The position numbers were made by a program, and so were the translations under genes. A stretch of 64,000 nt of DNA from LSCE01 sp050485425 (GTDB lineage Bacteria > Pseudomonadota > Gammaproteobacteria > Nitrococcales > Aquisalimonadaceae). Positions within the stretch are counted from its first letter, which is position 1; each line of letters opens with the position of its first letter. Below the pieces are notes generated by a model. The model was not told the origin of the DNA. It did not search any database and was given only the letters and a program-made list of their open reading frames with translations. The DNA lies in assembly GCA_050485425.1 (NCBI GenBank), contig JBJHBJ010000018.1, positions 7,112-71,111 of the forward strand, written 5' to 3'. Below, piece after piece: positions 1-8,235 of the stretch.

Positions 1-1
1 C

Positions 2-313
2 GCCGACGAGGCGAGCAACCTCTCACAGTCGGTCCAGGCACTGCTGAAACGCTACACCGACATGCCTCCGCCCACGGCCGTGCCGGAAGAAGCGCCGCCG
101 GGCGATACGCCGGCCGAACGGGAGTCCAGCCCCACCCGCAGCGCCCAGGAACTGGCGGCGGACGTTGCGCTGTACCGCCGCACACTCAACCGTGTCTTCA
201 ACGAGTACACCGCCATGTTCGGGGTTCAGTTGGAGAATGAACGCGAACTGACCGCCCGGGAAATCCTCGAGCGCCTCGAATCCGGCCAGCTGGCCGGGCC
301 CGACGGCCCCTGA
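2..313 (+). CDS. C-terminal part of an unrecognised protein (runs off left edge)
   Basis: The reading frame is open from the first bases of the window to a TGA, giving about 103 visible residues; the true start lies upstream. The visible part begins with a helical stretch (SNLSQSVQALLKRY), passes through a Pro/Glu/Ser-rich linker and ends in a second helical segment rich in Glu, Leu and Arg. There is no catalytic motif, membrane segment or signal. The helix-linker-helix pattern could suit a scaffold or phasin-like protein, but that is a guess. I do not recognise the family. An internal ATG at position 62 is not a convincing start because the frame is equally protein-like before it. Confidence 0.5.
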   Translation, partial: ADEASNLSQSVQALLKRYTDMPPPTAVPEEAPPGDTPAERESSPTRSAQELAADVALYRRTLNRVFNEYTAMFGVQLENERELTAREILERLESGQLAGPDGP

Positions 314-422
314 GCCCCGCCGGCGGGGACGCCCGGGACACTCACGCCGGTTGATGGCTGCAAGCCGCTCCGCGCATGGAGTAGCATGGAGCATGAGATC
401 CACGCAGCGGGTCATCGTTACC

Positions 423-890
423 ATGCATGAACACCTTCCCGACGCCAGAGTCACGCAATTGCTGGCCGACCTTCGGCCGACAGCGGTGACCATCATCGGT
501 CGGCTACCGGAACTGGACCCGGGCGCCTTTGGCGACAATCCGGTGATCACCACGCTGTGCGCAGCCGAGCACGGCGAGATCAGCCGGCTCGGAATCCAGG
601 ATCTGGTCGCCGTCGGCGAGACACTGGAACACCTGCCCACGCGTGACGGTCTTCGCCTGCTGGCCGGCTTGCGCGACCTGTATGCCCGCCGTACCCTGCT
701 CCGCCTGGCGCTCCATGAGTCCGGCTGGACTCAGCGGGATCTCATCAGCCTGGGCTTCAGCCGCCTCTGGCATAATGGCCGCGGACTGGCGTACTACGGC
801 TTCGACGTGGGTACGTACAAGACCACGCCGGACTGGTTGAACCCGCGCAACTGGGCAAATCCCGAACTGTTCGACCGCTATCGCTGGTAG
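423..890 (+). CDS. Conserved hypothetical protein (probably DUF6231)
   Basis: A soluble protein of about 155 residues with no membrane segment or signal. Its C-terminus is rich in aromatic residues (GLAYYGFDVGTYK, then DWLNPRNW and FDRYRW). This looks like a small uncharacterised gammaproteobacterial family that I tentatively place in DUF6231; the assignment is from memory of the C-terminal pattern and is not certain. The start is uncertain: in-frame ATGs at 351, 393 and 423 lack a good ribosome-binding site, and 423 is chosen because the predicted fold (HEHLPDARVTQLLADL) begins just after it. It is 109 bases from the preceding stop and is followed by the cysI promoter region. No function can be given. 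Confidence 0.6.
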   Translation: MHEHLPDARVTQLLADLRPTAVTIIGRLPELDPGAFGDNPVITTLCAAEHGEISRLGIQDLVAVGETLEHLPTRDGLRLLAGLRDLYARRTLLRLALHESGWTQRDLISLGFSRLWHNGRGLAYYGFDVGTYKTTPDWLNPRNWANPELFDRYRW

Positions 891-930
891 CCGCGCCCGG
901 CCTGTCTATAACCAGAGTCACTTACGTAAT

Positions 931-956
931 AGCCAAATATTCCTTTTCCGCATAAC
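931..956 (+). promoter_or_regulatory. Possible CysB-type operator / promoter upstream of cysI
   Basis: A short AT-rich island (AAATATTCCTTTTCCGCATAA) stands out in the GC-rich gap 110-130 bases before the sulfite reductase gene. Its ATTCC-plus-pyrimidine pattern resembles CysB activator sites of sulfur-assimilation genes in gammaproteobacteria. The resemblance is from memory and short; the inference rests mainly on position. Confidence 0.3.
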
Positions 957-1061
957 GCCGGATTGTTAGCGTTTGCGGCCAGACGGGCTGTCCTGTGCGG
1001 CGTTTCTGCATGAACGCAACGCCAGCAGCCGGAACCAAGCAGTCAGCGGAGTCCAGTCCCT

Positions 1062-2720
1062 ATGTACAGATACGATGCCCATGACCAGAAACTGGTCGAC
1101 GAGCGCGTCGCACAGTTCCGGGATCAGACCCGGCGCTATCTGGCCGGCCAGCTCAGCGAGGACGAATTCCGTCCGTTGCGACTGATGAACGGCCTGTACA
1201 TCCAGCGCCAGGCGCCGATGTTGCGCGTATCGGTGCCCTACGGGCTGCTGTCCTCCTCGCAGCTGCGCATGCTCGGCCACGTCGCACGGACCTACGACCG
1301 TGGCTACGGGCATTTCACCACCCGCCAGAACATCCAGTTCAACTGGCCCGCACTGGAAACCGTGCCGGATATCCTGGAAGACCTGGCCCGCGTGGAAATG
1401 CACGCCATTCAGACCAGCGGCAATTGCATCCGCAACGTCACCTCCGACCATCTCGCCGGCATTGCCGTGGACGAAGTCGAAGACCCGCGGCCGTATTGCG
1501 AACTGGTGCGCCAGTGGGCCACGCTGCACCCGGAATTCTCCTACCTGCCGCGCAAGTTCAAGATCGCCGTGACCGGCTCGCGGCGTGACCGCGCGGCCAC
1601 CCAGGTGCATGACATCGGCCTGCGCCTGTTGCGTAACGACCAGGGCGAACTCGGCGTCGAGGTGCTGGTGGGCGGCGGCCTGGGCAGGACGCCGGTGATC
1701 GGCGAAGTCATCCACGACTTCCTGCCGGTGCGCCACCTGCTGTCCTACCTGGAAGCCATCCTGCGGGTCTACAACCTGCTGGGGCGGCGCGACAACAAGT
1801 ACAAGGCACGCATCAAGATCCTGGTCCGGGCCATGGGCGCCGACCAGTTCAAGGCCCGCGTGGAGCGCGAATGGGAACACTTGCGCGATCTTCCCGAACT
1901 GACCCTGGAGCAGGCAGACGTCGACTACATGAAGCAGTTCTTCCTGGCGCCGGCCTATGCCGCACCGGAAGACGGCGTGGCGCTGCAGCGTGCATTGGCC
2001 GACGACACCGCCTTCAAGCGCTGGCACCGTCACAACACCGTGGAACACAAGCAGCCCGGCTATCGCGCCGTGTTCATCTCGCTGAAGGCACCCAGGGTCG
2101 CCCCGGGCGACATCACCGCCGACCAGATGGACGCCGTGGCCGACCTGGCCGAGGAATTCAGCTTTGGCGAGGCGCGTGTTACCCACACCCAGAACCTGCT
2201 GCTGGCCGACGTACGCGAGGACCAGCTGTTCGAACTCTGGCAGAAACTGGACAGGCTCGGACTGGCCACCCCCAATATCGGCACGCTGACCGACATGATC
2301 TGCTGCCCGGGGCTGGAATTCTGCAACCTGGCCAATGCCGGATCCATCGATGTCGCCGCCTCGATCAACCAGCGTTTCGACGATCTGGACTACCTCTACG
2401 ACCTGGGCGACCTGCGCATCAACATGTCGGGCTGCATGAATGCCTGCGGCCACCACCATGTGGCGCACATCGGGATCCTCGGCGTGGACAAGAAGGGCAA
2501 GGAGTTCTACCAGATCACCCTGGGCGGCTCCTCCTCCGACGATGCCGCACTCGGCGACCGGCTCGGGCCGGCAGTGCCGAAAGACGCGGTCCCGGACACG
2601 CTGGAGGCGCTGGTGAAGACTTTCGCACAGTTGCGGGAAGGCGAGGAAACCTTCCTGGAAACCTATCGCCGCGTGGGCATGGAACCATTCAAGGAGGGCT
2701 CCTATGACACGGCTCATTAA
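1062..2720 (+). CDS. cysI: Sulfite reductase hemoprotein (nitrite/sulfite reductase family)
   Basis: A 552-residue assimilatory sulfite reductase subunit that reduces sulfite to sulfide with a coupled siroheme and [4Fe-4S] cluster in the cytoplasm. The four cluster/siroheme cysteines are present as C415-x5-C421 (within CCPGLEFC) and C458-x3-C462 (CMNAC, followed by GHHH). The N-terminal half has the siroheme-binding pattern THFTTRQN-like (GHFTTRQNIQ) near residue 85-95 and the TSGNCIRNVTSD segment. GGAG about 10 bases upstream supports the ATG at 1062. The next gene, a DUF934 protein, overlaps its end by 17 bases; this cysI-DUF934 pairing is the arrangement found in Pseudomonas-type sulfate assimilation. 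No cysJ flavoprotein gene is adjacent, so the electron donor (ferredoxin or a distant flavoprotein) is unknown. A role in nitrite reduction is less likely given the partner gene. Confidence 0.93.
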   Translation: MYRYDAHDQKLVDERVAQFRDQTRRYLAGQLSEDEFRPLRLMNGLYIQRQAPMLRVSVPYGLLSSSQLRMLGHVARTYDRGYGHFTTRQNIQFNWPALETVPDILEDLARVEMHAIQTSGNCIRNVTSDHLAGIAVDEVEDPRPYCELVRQWATLHPEFSYLPRKFKIAVTGSRRDRAATQVHDIGLRLLRNDQGELGVEVLVGGGLGRTPVIGEVIHDFLPVRHLLSYLEAILRVYNLLGRRDNKYKARIKILVRAMGADQFKARVEREWEHLRDLPELTLEQADVDYMKQFFLAPAYAAPEDGVALQRALADDTAFKRWHRHNTVEHKQPGYRAVFISLKAPRVAPGDITADQMDAVADLAEEFSFGEARVTHTQNLLLADVREDQLFELWQKLDRLGLATPNIGTLTDMICCPGLEFCNLANAGSIDVAASINQRFDDLDYLYDLGDLRINMSGCMNACGHHHVAHIGILGVDKKGKEFYQITLGGSSSDDAALGDRLGPAVPKDAVPDTLEALVKTFAQLREGEETFLETYRRVGMEPFKEGSYDTAH

Positions 2721-3207
2721 GAACCGCGCTGCGGTGCGCGACGATACCTGGCAGTTGCTGGACGACGGACAGTCGATACCCCAGGGCGACGTGATCTTGC
2801 CGGTGGCGCGTTTCCTGGAAGAGCGCGACGCCCTGCTGACCCGCACGGAAGGCCGGGTCGGCATTCACGTGGACGGCACCGCACTGGCCGAGGACCTGGC
2901 CGGCCACCTGGACGAACTGGCATTGATCGCCATCGATTTTCCATCCTTCACGGACGGCCGCGGCTACTCCCTCGCAAGGCAATTGCGCATCAAGTACGGC
3001 TATCGGGGCGAGTTACGCGCCGTGGGCAATGTGCTGCGCGACCAGATCAGCTATCTGGAACGGGTCGGCTTCGACAGCATGCTGCTGGACGAAGACAAGG
3101 ACCTGGACGATGCGCTGCTGGGGTTCTCGGAATTCAGCGGTCATTATCAGAACGTACCGCTGGAGCACTCTCCGCTCCACTTGCGGCGGCGCGCCATCGG
3201 CGCCTGA
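2704..3207 (+). CDS. DUF934 protein, sulfite-reductase partner
   Basis: A 167-residue soluble protein of the DUF934 family, nearly always found beside a hemoprotein sulfite/nitrite reductase in proteobacteria. Its ATG sits inside the last codons of cysI (17-base overlap) behind a strong AAGGAGGG ribosome-binding site, so the two are co-translated. The middle segment (DFPSFTDGRGYSLARQLR, about residues 80-98) is the characteristic family motif, followed by GELRAVGNVLRDQ. Its biochemical role is unproven; a function in sulfite reductase assembly or electron supply is the usual inference from context. Ends 24 bases before the convergent hydrolase gene. Confidence 0.85.
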   Translation: MTRLIKNRAAVRDDTWQLLDDGQSIPQGDVILPVARFLEERDALLTRTEGRVGIHVDGTALAEDLAGHLDELALIAIDFPSFTDGRGYSLARQLRIKYGYRGELRAVGNVLRDQISYLERVGFDSMLLDEDKDLDDALLGFSEFSGHYQNVPLEHSPLHLRRRAIGA

Positions 3208-3222
3208 ACGCGTGGTAGGTGT

Positions 3223-3243
3223 GCCGGACCGTCAGCGTCCGGC
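3223..3243. terminator. Hairpin between convergent DUF934 and hydrolase genes
   Basis: A perfect 7-bp inverted repeat (GCCGGAC / GTCCGGC) with a 7-base loop lies across the tail-to-tail junction and overlaps the stop of the hydrolase gene. There is no clear T-tract on either strand, so it may act only as a weak bidirectional terminator or mRNA-end stabiliser. Confidence 0.4.
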
Positions 3244-4077
3244 GCGCTGCAACCGCTCCAGCCAGCCCGCGACCGGCTCCGCCGCCCGCAGCCAGTCCGG
3301 TTCCAGCATCATTGCATGCGCCATGGCCTCCACCATGACCCGCTCTGCACCGTAGGCTTCGCTGGTCTCCCGCACCATGTCCCGGGTGAACAGTGCATCG
3401 TCGCCGGCCCCCACCACCAGCATGGGGCACTTGCGCACCAGGCTCGGCCGGGCCAGATTCCAGACCGTCATATCCATCAGCACCCGCTGGGATTCTCCCT
3501 GCATGCTGCTGCCGTAACGGGCCAGCAGGTCCGCATCGAGGCTGTCCGAGAACACCGCCCGGCTGGTGGAACGCATGTCGGTCAGACGTCCCTGGCTGCC
3601 GTGCATCAGCGAGATCTCGGCGAACAGCGAAGGATCCGTGGCAAGCATCCGCAACACCGACGAGGCCAGGCCAGAAGGCGGTACCGAGGCCATCAGCACG
3701 GCACCGGCGAGATCGTGGCGCTCCAGATATTTCTGGATCACCATGCCACCCATCGAATGGCCGATAGCGACCGGCTTGGCGCCCAGTGTCTCCACCACCC
3801 GCCGGAGATCCGCCACGTAGTCGTCCAGGCTGTGGAAATGCAGGCTGCGGCGCCCGCGACTGCGCCCGTGGCCACGCAGACTGACCGCATGACAGTCGTA
3901 GCCCTTGCCGGCAAACCATGGCAGGAAATGCTCGTCCCAGCACCAGGCGCCGGCATGCGCGCCGTGCACGAACACCAGCGGCCAGGGCCGCTTGCGGCGT
4001 CCCGACGCAGGACGGTGAATGACCTCCAGCTCCGGCGCTCCCTCACCGCTGGATGGCAAACCGAACCAGTTGTACAT
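3232..4077 (-). CDS. Alpha/beta hydrolase
   Basis: A 281-residue cytoplasmic alpha/beta-hydrolase-fold enzyme, probably an esterase, lipase or thioesterase. The oxyanion-hole motif is FVHGAHAG (residues 36-43), the nucleophile elbow is GHSMGG with Ser108, the acid is Asp226 or Asp227 in GAGDD, and the catalytic His is H254 in MAHAMM. All parts of a Ser-Asp-His triad are therefore present. The ATG overlaps the TGA of the upstream MFS gene (ATGA), so it is translationally coupled to the transporter. The substrate cannot be inferred; joint export or import and hydrolysis of a small ester is possible. The frame stays open upstream into the MFS gene, but the 4-base overlap marks the real start. 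Confidence 0.85.
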   Translation of the reverse strand: MYNWFGLPSSGEGAPELEVIHRPASGRRKRPWPLVFVHGAHAGAWCWDEHFLPWFAGKGYDCHAVSLRGHGRSRGRRSLHFHSLDDYVADLRRVVETLGAKPVAIGHSMGGMVIQKYLERHDLAGAVLMASVPPSGLASSVLRMLATDPSLFAEISLMHGSQGRLTDMRSTSRAVFSDSLDADLLARYGSSMQGESQRVLMDMTVWNLARPSLVRKCPMLVVGAGDDALFTRDMVRETSEAYGAERVMVEAMAHAMMLEPDWLRAAEPVAGWLERLQRAGR

Positions 4078-5333
4078 CAATCGCTTGTGCTCCTTTTCCG
4101 TGGCCGGATGAACCACAGGAAGGCGGCCACCTGCAGCACGCCCACCAGCAGGAAAGCCACCCGGTAACCGTCCGGATCGTAACCGACGCCGCCAGGCAGT
4201 TCCCAGAACTGGATCACGAGGCCGATACCCCACTGGACGCCGAAGGCACCCAGGAACACCATCAGATTGAGCGCGGTATTCACCCGCCCCGCGACCGCTC
4301 CGGAAAACTGCTGGGTCAGCAGCGCATACATCAGCGTGCCCGACGTCGCGAAGAACGAGAACAGTATCCACAACAGCAGGACGTTGACCGGCAACTGCAG
4401 GCCGATCAGCAAGGTTATGACGGCGGTGCTGCCCACACCGACCATGGCAACCCGCCGGACCGGCACGCCGGCCCTGGAGAGCCGGTCGGTAATCATCCCC
4501 CAGGCAGCAAACCCCACGGTAATGGCCACTGCAATCACCAGCAGGTGGGTCGCCACCGCCCCCCGCTCCATACCCGCCACGTCCCGCAGCCAGGGTCCCG
4601 CCCAGAGCCCACCTACCGCCAGCGACGTACCCTGGGAAACCAGCGCGATCGGCGCGGCCCGCCAGAATGCGTCGCTGCGGAATATCTCCCCCAGCGCCTG
4701 CATCTGTTCCGTCAGCGTTATCGGCGCGATGGGTGCATCCTCCTGCTCAGGCACCACCCACCCCACAAGCAGTGCGCAAAGCAGGCATGCTGCCGCCAGC
4801 ACCACGAACACCCAGCGCCAGCCGACCAGGCCCACCGCCCATTCCACCGGGGCGGTCGCCACCATTGCCCCCAGGCCGCCGAAGGCCAGCAGCCAACCGT
4901 TGACCAACGGAAGCCGTTGCGCCGGAAACCACAGCACGAAGGCCTTGAAACTGCCCATCAGGCAGGCCGACACCCCCAGGCCGATCAGCGCCCGGCCCAG
5001 GGTCAGCCCACCCATGCCCTGGGCCAGGGCGAACAGCAGCGACCCCGCACCGGCGATCACCATCAGCCAGGCTTCCACCCGCCGGGGACCGTATCGGTCC
5101 AGCAGCATCCCCAGCGGCAGCTGGAAGCTGGCAAAGGCAAGAAAATAGGCGCTGGTCATCAACCCCAGCTGTGCCGCGCTGAGACCGACGTCGGCCTGGA
5201 GGTCACCGGAGATCACCGCGTTGACCGACCGGAACAGGTAGGAGAGGAAATAGCCTGCCGCGAACGGCAGGAAGACCAGTCTTATCAGTTGCGGCAACGT
5301 CAGCACTGACCAGCGGGCGGGATTTTCCGTCAC
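4077..5333 (-). CDS. Major facilitator superfamily transporter
   Basis: A 418-residue polytopic inner-membrane protein with twelve predicted hydrophobic segments and a hydrophilic loop (about residues 205-220) between the two six-helix halves. The MFS motif A appears after helix 2 as GMLLDRYGPRR (about residues 75-85). The N-terminal FRSVNAV/GLSAAQLG pattern resembles the nitrate/sugar-phosphate/cyanate-type MFS proteins, but no substrate can be assigned. The start is a GTG with AAGGA 9 bases upstream; that ribosome-binding site directly follows the stop of an 18-codon ORF. The downstream hydrolase gene overlaps its stop codon. Substrate import versus efflux is unresolved. Confidence 0.85.
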   Translation of the reverse strand: MTENPARWSVLTLPQLIRLVFLPFAAGYFLSYLFRSVNAVISGDLQADVGLSAAQLGLMTSAYFLAFASFQLPLGMLLDRYGPRRVEAWLMVIAGAGSLLFALAQGMGGLTLGRALIGLGVSACLMGSFKAFVLWFPAQRLPLVNGWLLAFGGLGAMVATAPVEWAVGLVGWRWVFVVLAAACLLCALLVGWVVPEQEDAPIAPITLTEQMQALGEIFRSDAFWRAAPIALVSQGTSLAVGGLWAGPWLRDVAGMERGAVATHLLVIAVAITVGFAAWGMITDRLSRAGVPVRRVAMVGVGSTAVITLLIGLQLPVNVLLLWILFSFFATSGTLMYALLTQQFSGAVAGRVNTALNLMVFLGAFGVQWGIGLVIQFWELPGGVGYDPDGYRVAFLLVGVLQVAAFLWFIRPRKRSTSD

Positions 5334-5347
5334 CGGGCGGAGTCCTT

Positions 5348-5404
5348 CTATCGGGAGGCGTGGAACCGGAACCCTTGCAGGCTCGTATCTACGAGCAAAC
5401 TCAT
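5348..5404 (-). CDS. Possible 18-residue leader peptide upstream of MFS gene
   Basis: An ATG with an AAGGA ribosome-binding site 7 bases upstream opens an 18-codon frame (starting MSLLVDTSLQ) that ends in TAG. The stop abuts the AAGGA of the transporter gene 9 bases ahead of its GTG. Its own AAGGA (complement of 5412-5416) lies inside one arm of a perfect 16-bp hairpin, so initiation should depend on whether that stem is open. Spacing and coupling argue for a regulatory leader, but such a short ORF could occur by chance. Confidence 0.35.
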   Translation of the reverse strand: MSLLVDTSLQGFRFHASR

Positions 5405-5406
5405 CG

Positions 5407-5457
5407 GCGTTTCCTTGTCAGGCGTTCGCCGGCTGTGAACACCTGACAAGGAAACGC
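5407..5457. promoter_or_regulatory. Perfect 16-bp inverted repeat in MFS / pepN divergent gap
   Basis: Arms 5407-5422 and 5442-5457 are exact reverse complements (GCGTTTCCTTGTCAGG and its complement) around a 19-base loop. In the minus-strand transcript the arm nearest the small leader ORF contains its AAGGA site. There is no T-tract after it on either strand, so a terminator is unlikely. It could be a riboregulatory hairpin or a DNA operator for a dimeric regulator of the divergent genes. Confidence 0.6.
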
Positions 5458-5585
5458 TGGGCAGAGCCGGCTCCGGGGGCGTCATGATACCATTTGGAGA
5501 CGCATGATCGAGGGCGCGCCCGGCCGTTCCTGCGGAACCGCCGCCGGATGCGTCTGTCGACCCCACAGGCAACCATGGAGCTTTC

Positions 5586-8210
5586 ATGTCCGCACAGCCG
5601 CAAGCCGTGAACCGTCACGACTACAGCCCCCCGGAATTCCGCATCCGCACCGCGGATTTGCGATTCGAGCTGGGCGAACCGGAAACACTGGTACACGGCA
5701 CGCTGGCTGTGGAACGCCAGTCGGGCAGCAGCCGATCACTGCGCCTGGACGGCCAGCAGATGGAACTCCGCGCATTGGCCGTCGATGGCAAGCCCCTGCC
5801 GGCGGAAAGTTACAGCGTTGACGAGGAAAGCCTGACGCTGCACCAGGTGCCGGACAGCTTCACCCTGGAGGTGACCACCGCGATACGGCCGCAGGACAAC
5901 ACCGCGCTGGAAGGCCTCTACCAGAGCAGCGGCATGTACTGCACGCAGTGCGAGGCGGAAGGGTTCCGTCGCATCATCTATTTCCTCGACCGGCCGGATG
6001 TCATGGCCACCTACACCACCACCGTGGTGGCCGACCCCGCCCGTTACCCGATCCTGCTCTCCAACGGCAATCTGCAGGATCAGGGAACGCTGGAGGACGG
6101 CCGGCACTGGGCCCGCTGGCACGACCCCCACCCCAAGCCCAGCTACCTGTTCGCGCTGGTTGCGGGCGATCTGCACGAACACCGTGACAGCTATCGCACC
6201 GCATCCGGCCGTGATGTCACGCTGTCGCTGTACGTGGAACACCGGAATGCCGGAAAGACGCAGCACGCCATGGAATCGCTGAAACGCGCCATGCGCTGGG
6301 ACGAACAGACATACGGACTGGAATACGATCTGGATCGTTACATGATCGTGGCAGTAGACGATTTCAACATGGGGGCCATGGAGAACAAGGGTCTGAACAT
6401 CTTCAACACCGTGTGCGTGCTGGCCGATGAGAAATCCTCCACGGACACCGACTTCGAAACCGTCGAGGCGGTAATCGCCCACGAGTATTTCCACAACTGG
6501 ACGGGAAACCGCGTCACCTGTCGGGACTGGTTCCAGCTCAGCCTGAAGGAAGGACTCACGGTGTTCCGGGAACACCAGTTCTGCGCCGATATGGGCTCGC
6601 CGCACGTGAAGCGCATCGGCGAGGTCCGTGTGTTACGGGCCGCTCAGTTCCCGGAGGATGCCGGCCCCATGGCACATCCGGTCCGGCCGGACTCGTATGT
6701 GGAGATCAGCAACTTCTACACACCGACTGTCTACAACAAGGGCTCGGAAGTAATCCGCATGTACCACACCCTGCTCGGCGCCCAGGGGTTCCGGCGCGGC
6801 ATGGACCTGTATTTCCGGCGCCACGATGGCCAGGCTGTCACCTGCGACGATTTCCTTGCCGCCATGGCTGACGCCAACGAGCGCGACCTTACCCAGTTCG
6901 GTCATTGGTATGCCTATGCCGGAACCCCGGAGCTGGATGTCAGCGACACATTCGATGCCGCCAGCGGCCGCTACACACTGACCATACGTCAGCACACCCC
7001 GGACACTCCCGGCCAGCGTGACAAACCGCCCATGCATCTGCCGCTTGCGCTGGGACTGCTCGACCCGAACGGCAGGGAACTGCCACTGCACCCCGACCCC
7101 GAAACGGCACCGTTGATGCGCGACGGCGTGGTGGAACTGCGTGCGGCGGAACACACGCTGGTTTTCGAACGGATTCCCGAACACCCCACACCCAGCCTGC
7201 TGCGCGGATTCTCCGCGCCGATCAGGCTGCGCTACGATTACAGCGACGAGCAGCTCGCGCTGATCCTCGGCCACGACAGCGACGGCTTCACCCGTTGGGA
7301 GGCCGCCCAGCGCCTGACCACCAACGTGATGTTGCGCCACCTGGAGCAGCCGGCAGCACTGAGTCTTCCTGCCAGCCTGGTAAGCGCCTTCCGGCAGGTG
7401 CTGGAACGCGCGCCGGAGGATCCTGCCTTTGCCGCCGAGGCACTGAGCCTGCCTACCGAGCGCTATCTGGGCGATCAGCAGGATGTGGTGCAGGTCGACG
7501 CCAATCACGCCGTGCGCGAGCAACTGCTGCTGCAGCTTGCCCGTGAGCTGGAAGCACCGCTGCTGAATGCCTATCGCAGGGGGCGCAGCGAGCCACAGGA
7601 CCAGTCCGCGGACGCCGTGGCCTGGCGCAGCCTGACCAGCACCTGTCTCGGCTACCTGGCCCGCCTGCCTGACTCCGGCACGACCCTGGTGGACGAACAC
7701 TACCGGAGCACGGCCTCCATGACCGACCGCATGGCGGCGCTGGCACTGCTTGCCAGGGATCCCCGGCGGTCGGCCAGCCGGCGCGCGCTGGACGATTTCT
7801 ACACGGAATGGAAGAACGATCCGCTGGTTGTGAACAAGTGGTTCCAGGTCCAGGCCATGGCGCAGCACGGGCGTGCGCTGGAGCAGGTGCGTGAACTCGC
7901 CGCCCACGACGCCTTTTCGCTACGCAATCCCAATCGCGTGCGGGCACTGGTGGGCGCCTTCAGCCAGGGGAACCCCACCGGCTTCCACCGCAACGATGGG
8001 GCCGGCTATGCCTTCCTGGCGGACCAGGTGCTGGAGCTCAATGCCCTCAACCCCCAGATCGCCGCGCGGGTTCTCCTCCCGCTGACGCATTGGCGGCGCC
8101 ATGACGCCGCCCGTCAGAAACTCATGCGCGAGCAATTGGAACGGATCGCGAATGGGCATAAGCTGTCAAAGGATGTCTACGAAGTTGTATCCAAAAGCCT
8201 GCAGGGGTAG
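5586..8210 (+). CDS. pepN: Aminopeptidase N (M1 family metallopeptidase)
   Basis: An 874-residue cytoplasmic zinc aminopeptidase that removes N-terminal residues from peptides late in protein turnover. The substrate-anchoring motif GAMEN is at residues 263-267 and the zinc site is HEYFH (299-303) plus E322 of LKEGLT, all intact. Length matches the E. coli-type PepN (about 870). The rest of the protein carries the immunoglobulin-like domain and the C-terminal helical domain typical of this subtype. GGAG six bases before the ATG supports the start. It is divergent from the MFS gene and 25 bases ahead of prc, so the two protease genes are probably co-transcribed. Confidence 0.96.
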   Translation: MSAQPQAVNRHDYSPPEFRIRTADLRFELGEPETLVHGTLAVERQSGSSRSLRLDGQQMELRALAVDGKPLPAESYSVDEESLTLHQVPDSFTLEVTTAIRPQDNTALEGLYQSSGMYCTQCEAEGFRRIIYFLDRPDVMATYTTTVVADPARYPILLSNGNLQDQGTLEDGRHWARWHDPHPKPSYLFALVAGDLHEHRDSYRTASGRDVTLSLYVEHRNAGKTQHAMESLKRAMRWDEQTYGLEYDLDRYMIVAVDDFNMGAMENKGLNIFNTVCVLADEKSSTDTDFETVEAVIAHEYFHNWTGNRVTCRDWFQLSLKEGLTVFREHQFCADMGSPHVKRIGEVRVLRAAQFPEDAGPMAHPVRPDSYVEISNFYTPTVYNKGSEVIRMYHTLLGAQGFRRGMDLYFRRHDGQAVTCDDFLAAMADANERDLTQFGHWYAYAGTPELDVSDTFDAASGRYTLTIRQHTPDTPGQRDKPPMHLPLALGLLDPNGRELPLHPDPETAPLMRDGVVELRAAEHTLVFERIPEHPTPSLLRGFSAPIRLRYDYSDEQLALILGHDSDGFTRWEAAQRLTTNVMLRHLEQPAALSLPASLVSAFRQVLERAPEDPAFAAEALSLPTERYLGDQQDVVQVDANHAVREQLLLQLARELEAPLLNAYRRGRSEPQDQSADAVAWRSLTSTCLGYLARLPDSGTTLVDEHYRSTASMTDRMAALALLARDPRRSASRRALDDFYTEWKNDPLVVNKWFQVQAMAQHGRALEQVRELAAHDAFSLRNPNRVRALVGAFSQGNPTGFHRNDGAGYAFLADQVLELNALNPQIAARVLLPLTHWRRHDAARQKLMREQLERIANGHKLSKDVYEVVSKSLQG

Positions 8211-8235
8211 CTGCCGGCAGGAGTAACGCACCAAT

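Noticed and set aside
966..2864. 632-codon open frame antisense to cysI
   Set aside because: It lies wholly over cysI and the start of the DUF934 gene, is low in complexity (His/Gln/Val-rich) and has no recognisable domain; a GC-rich shadow frame.
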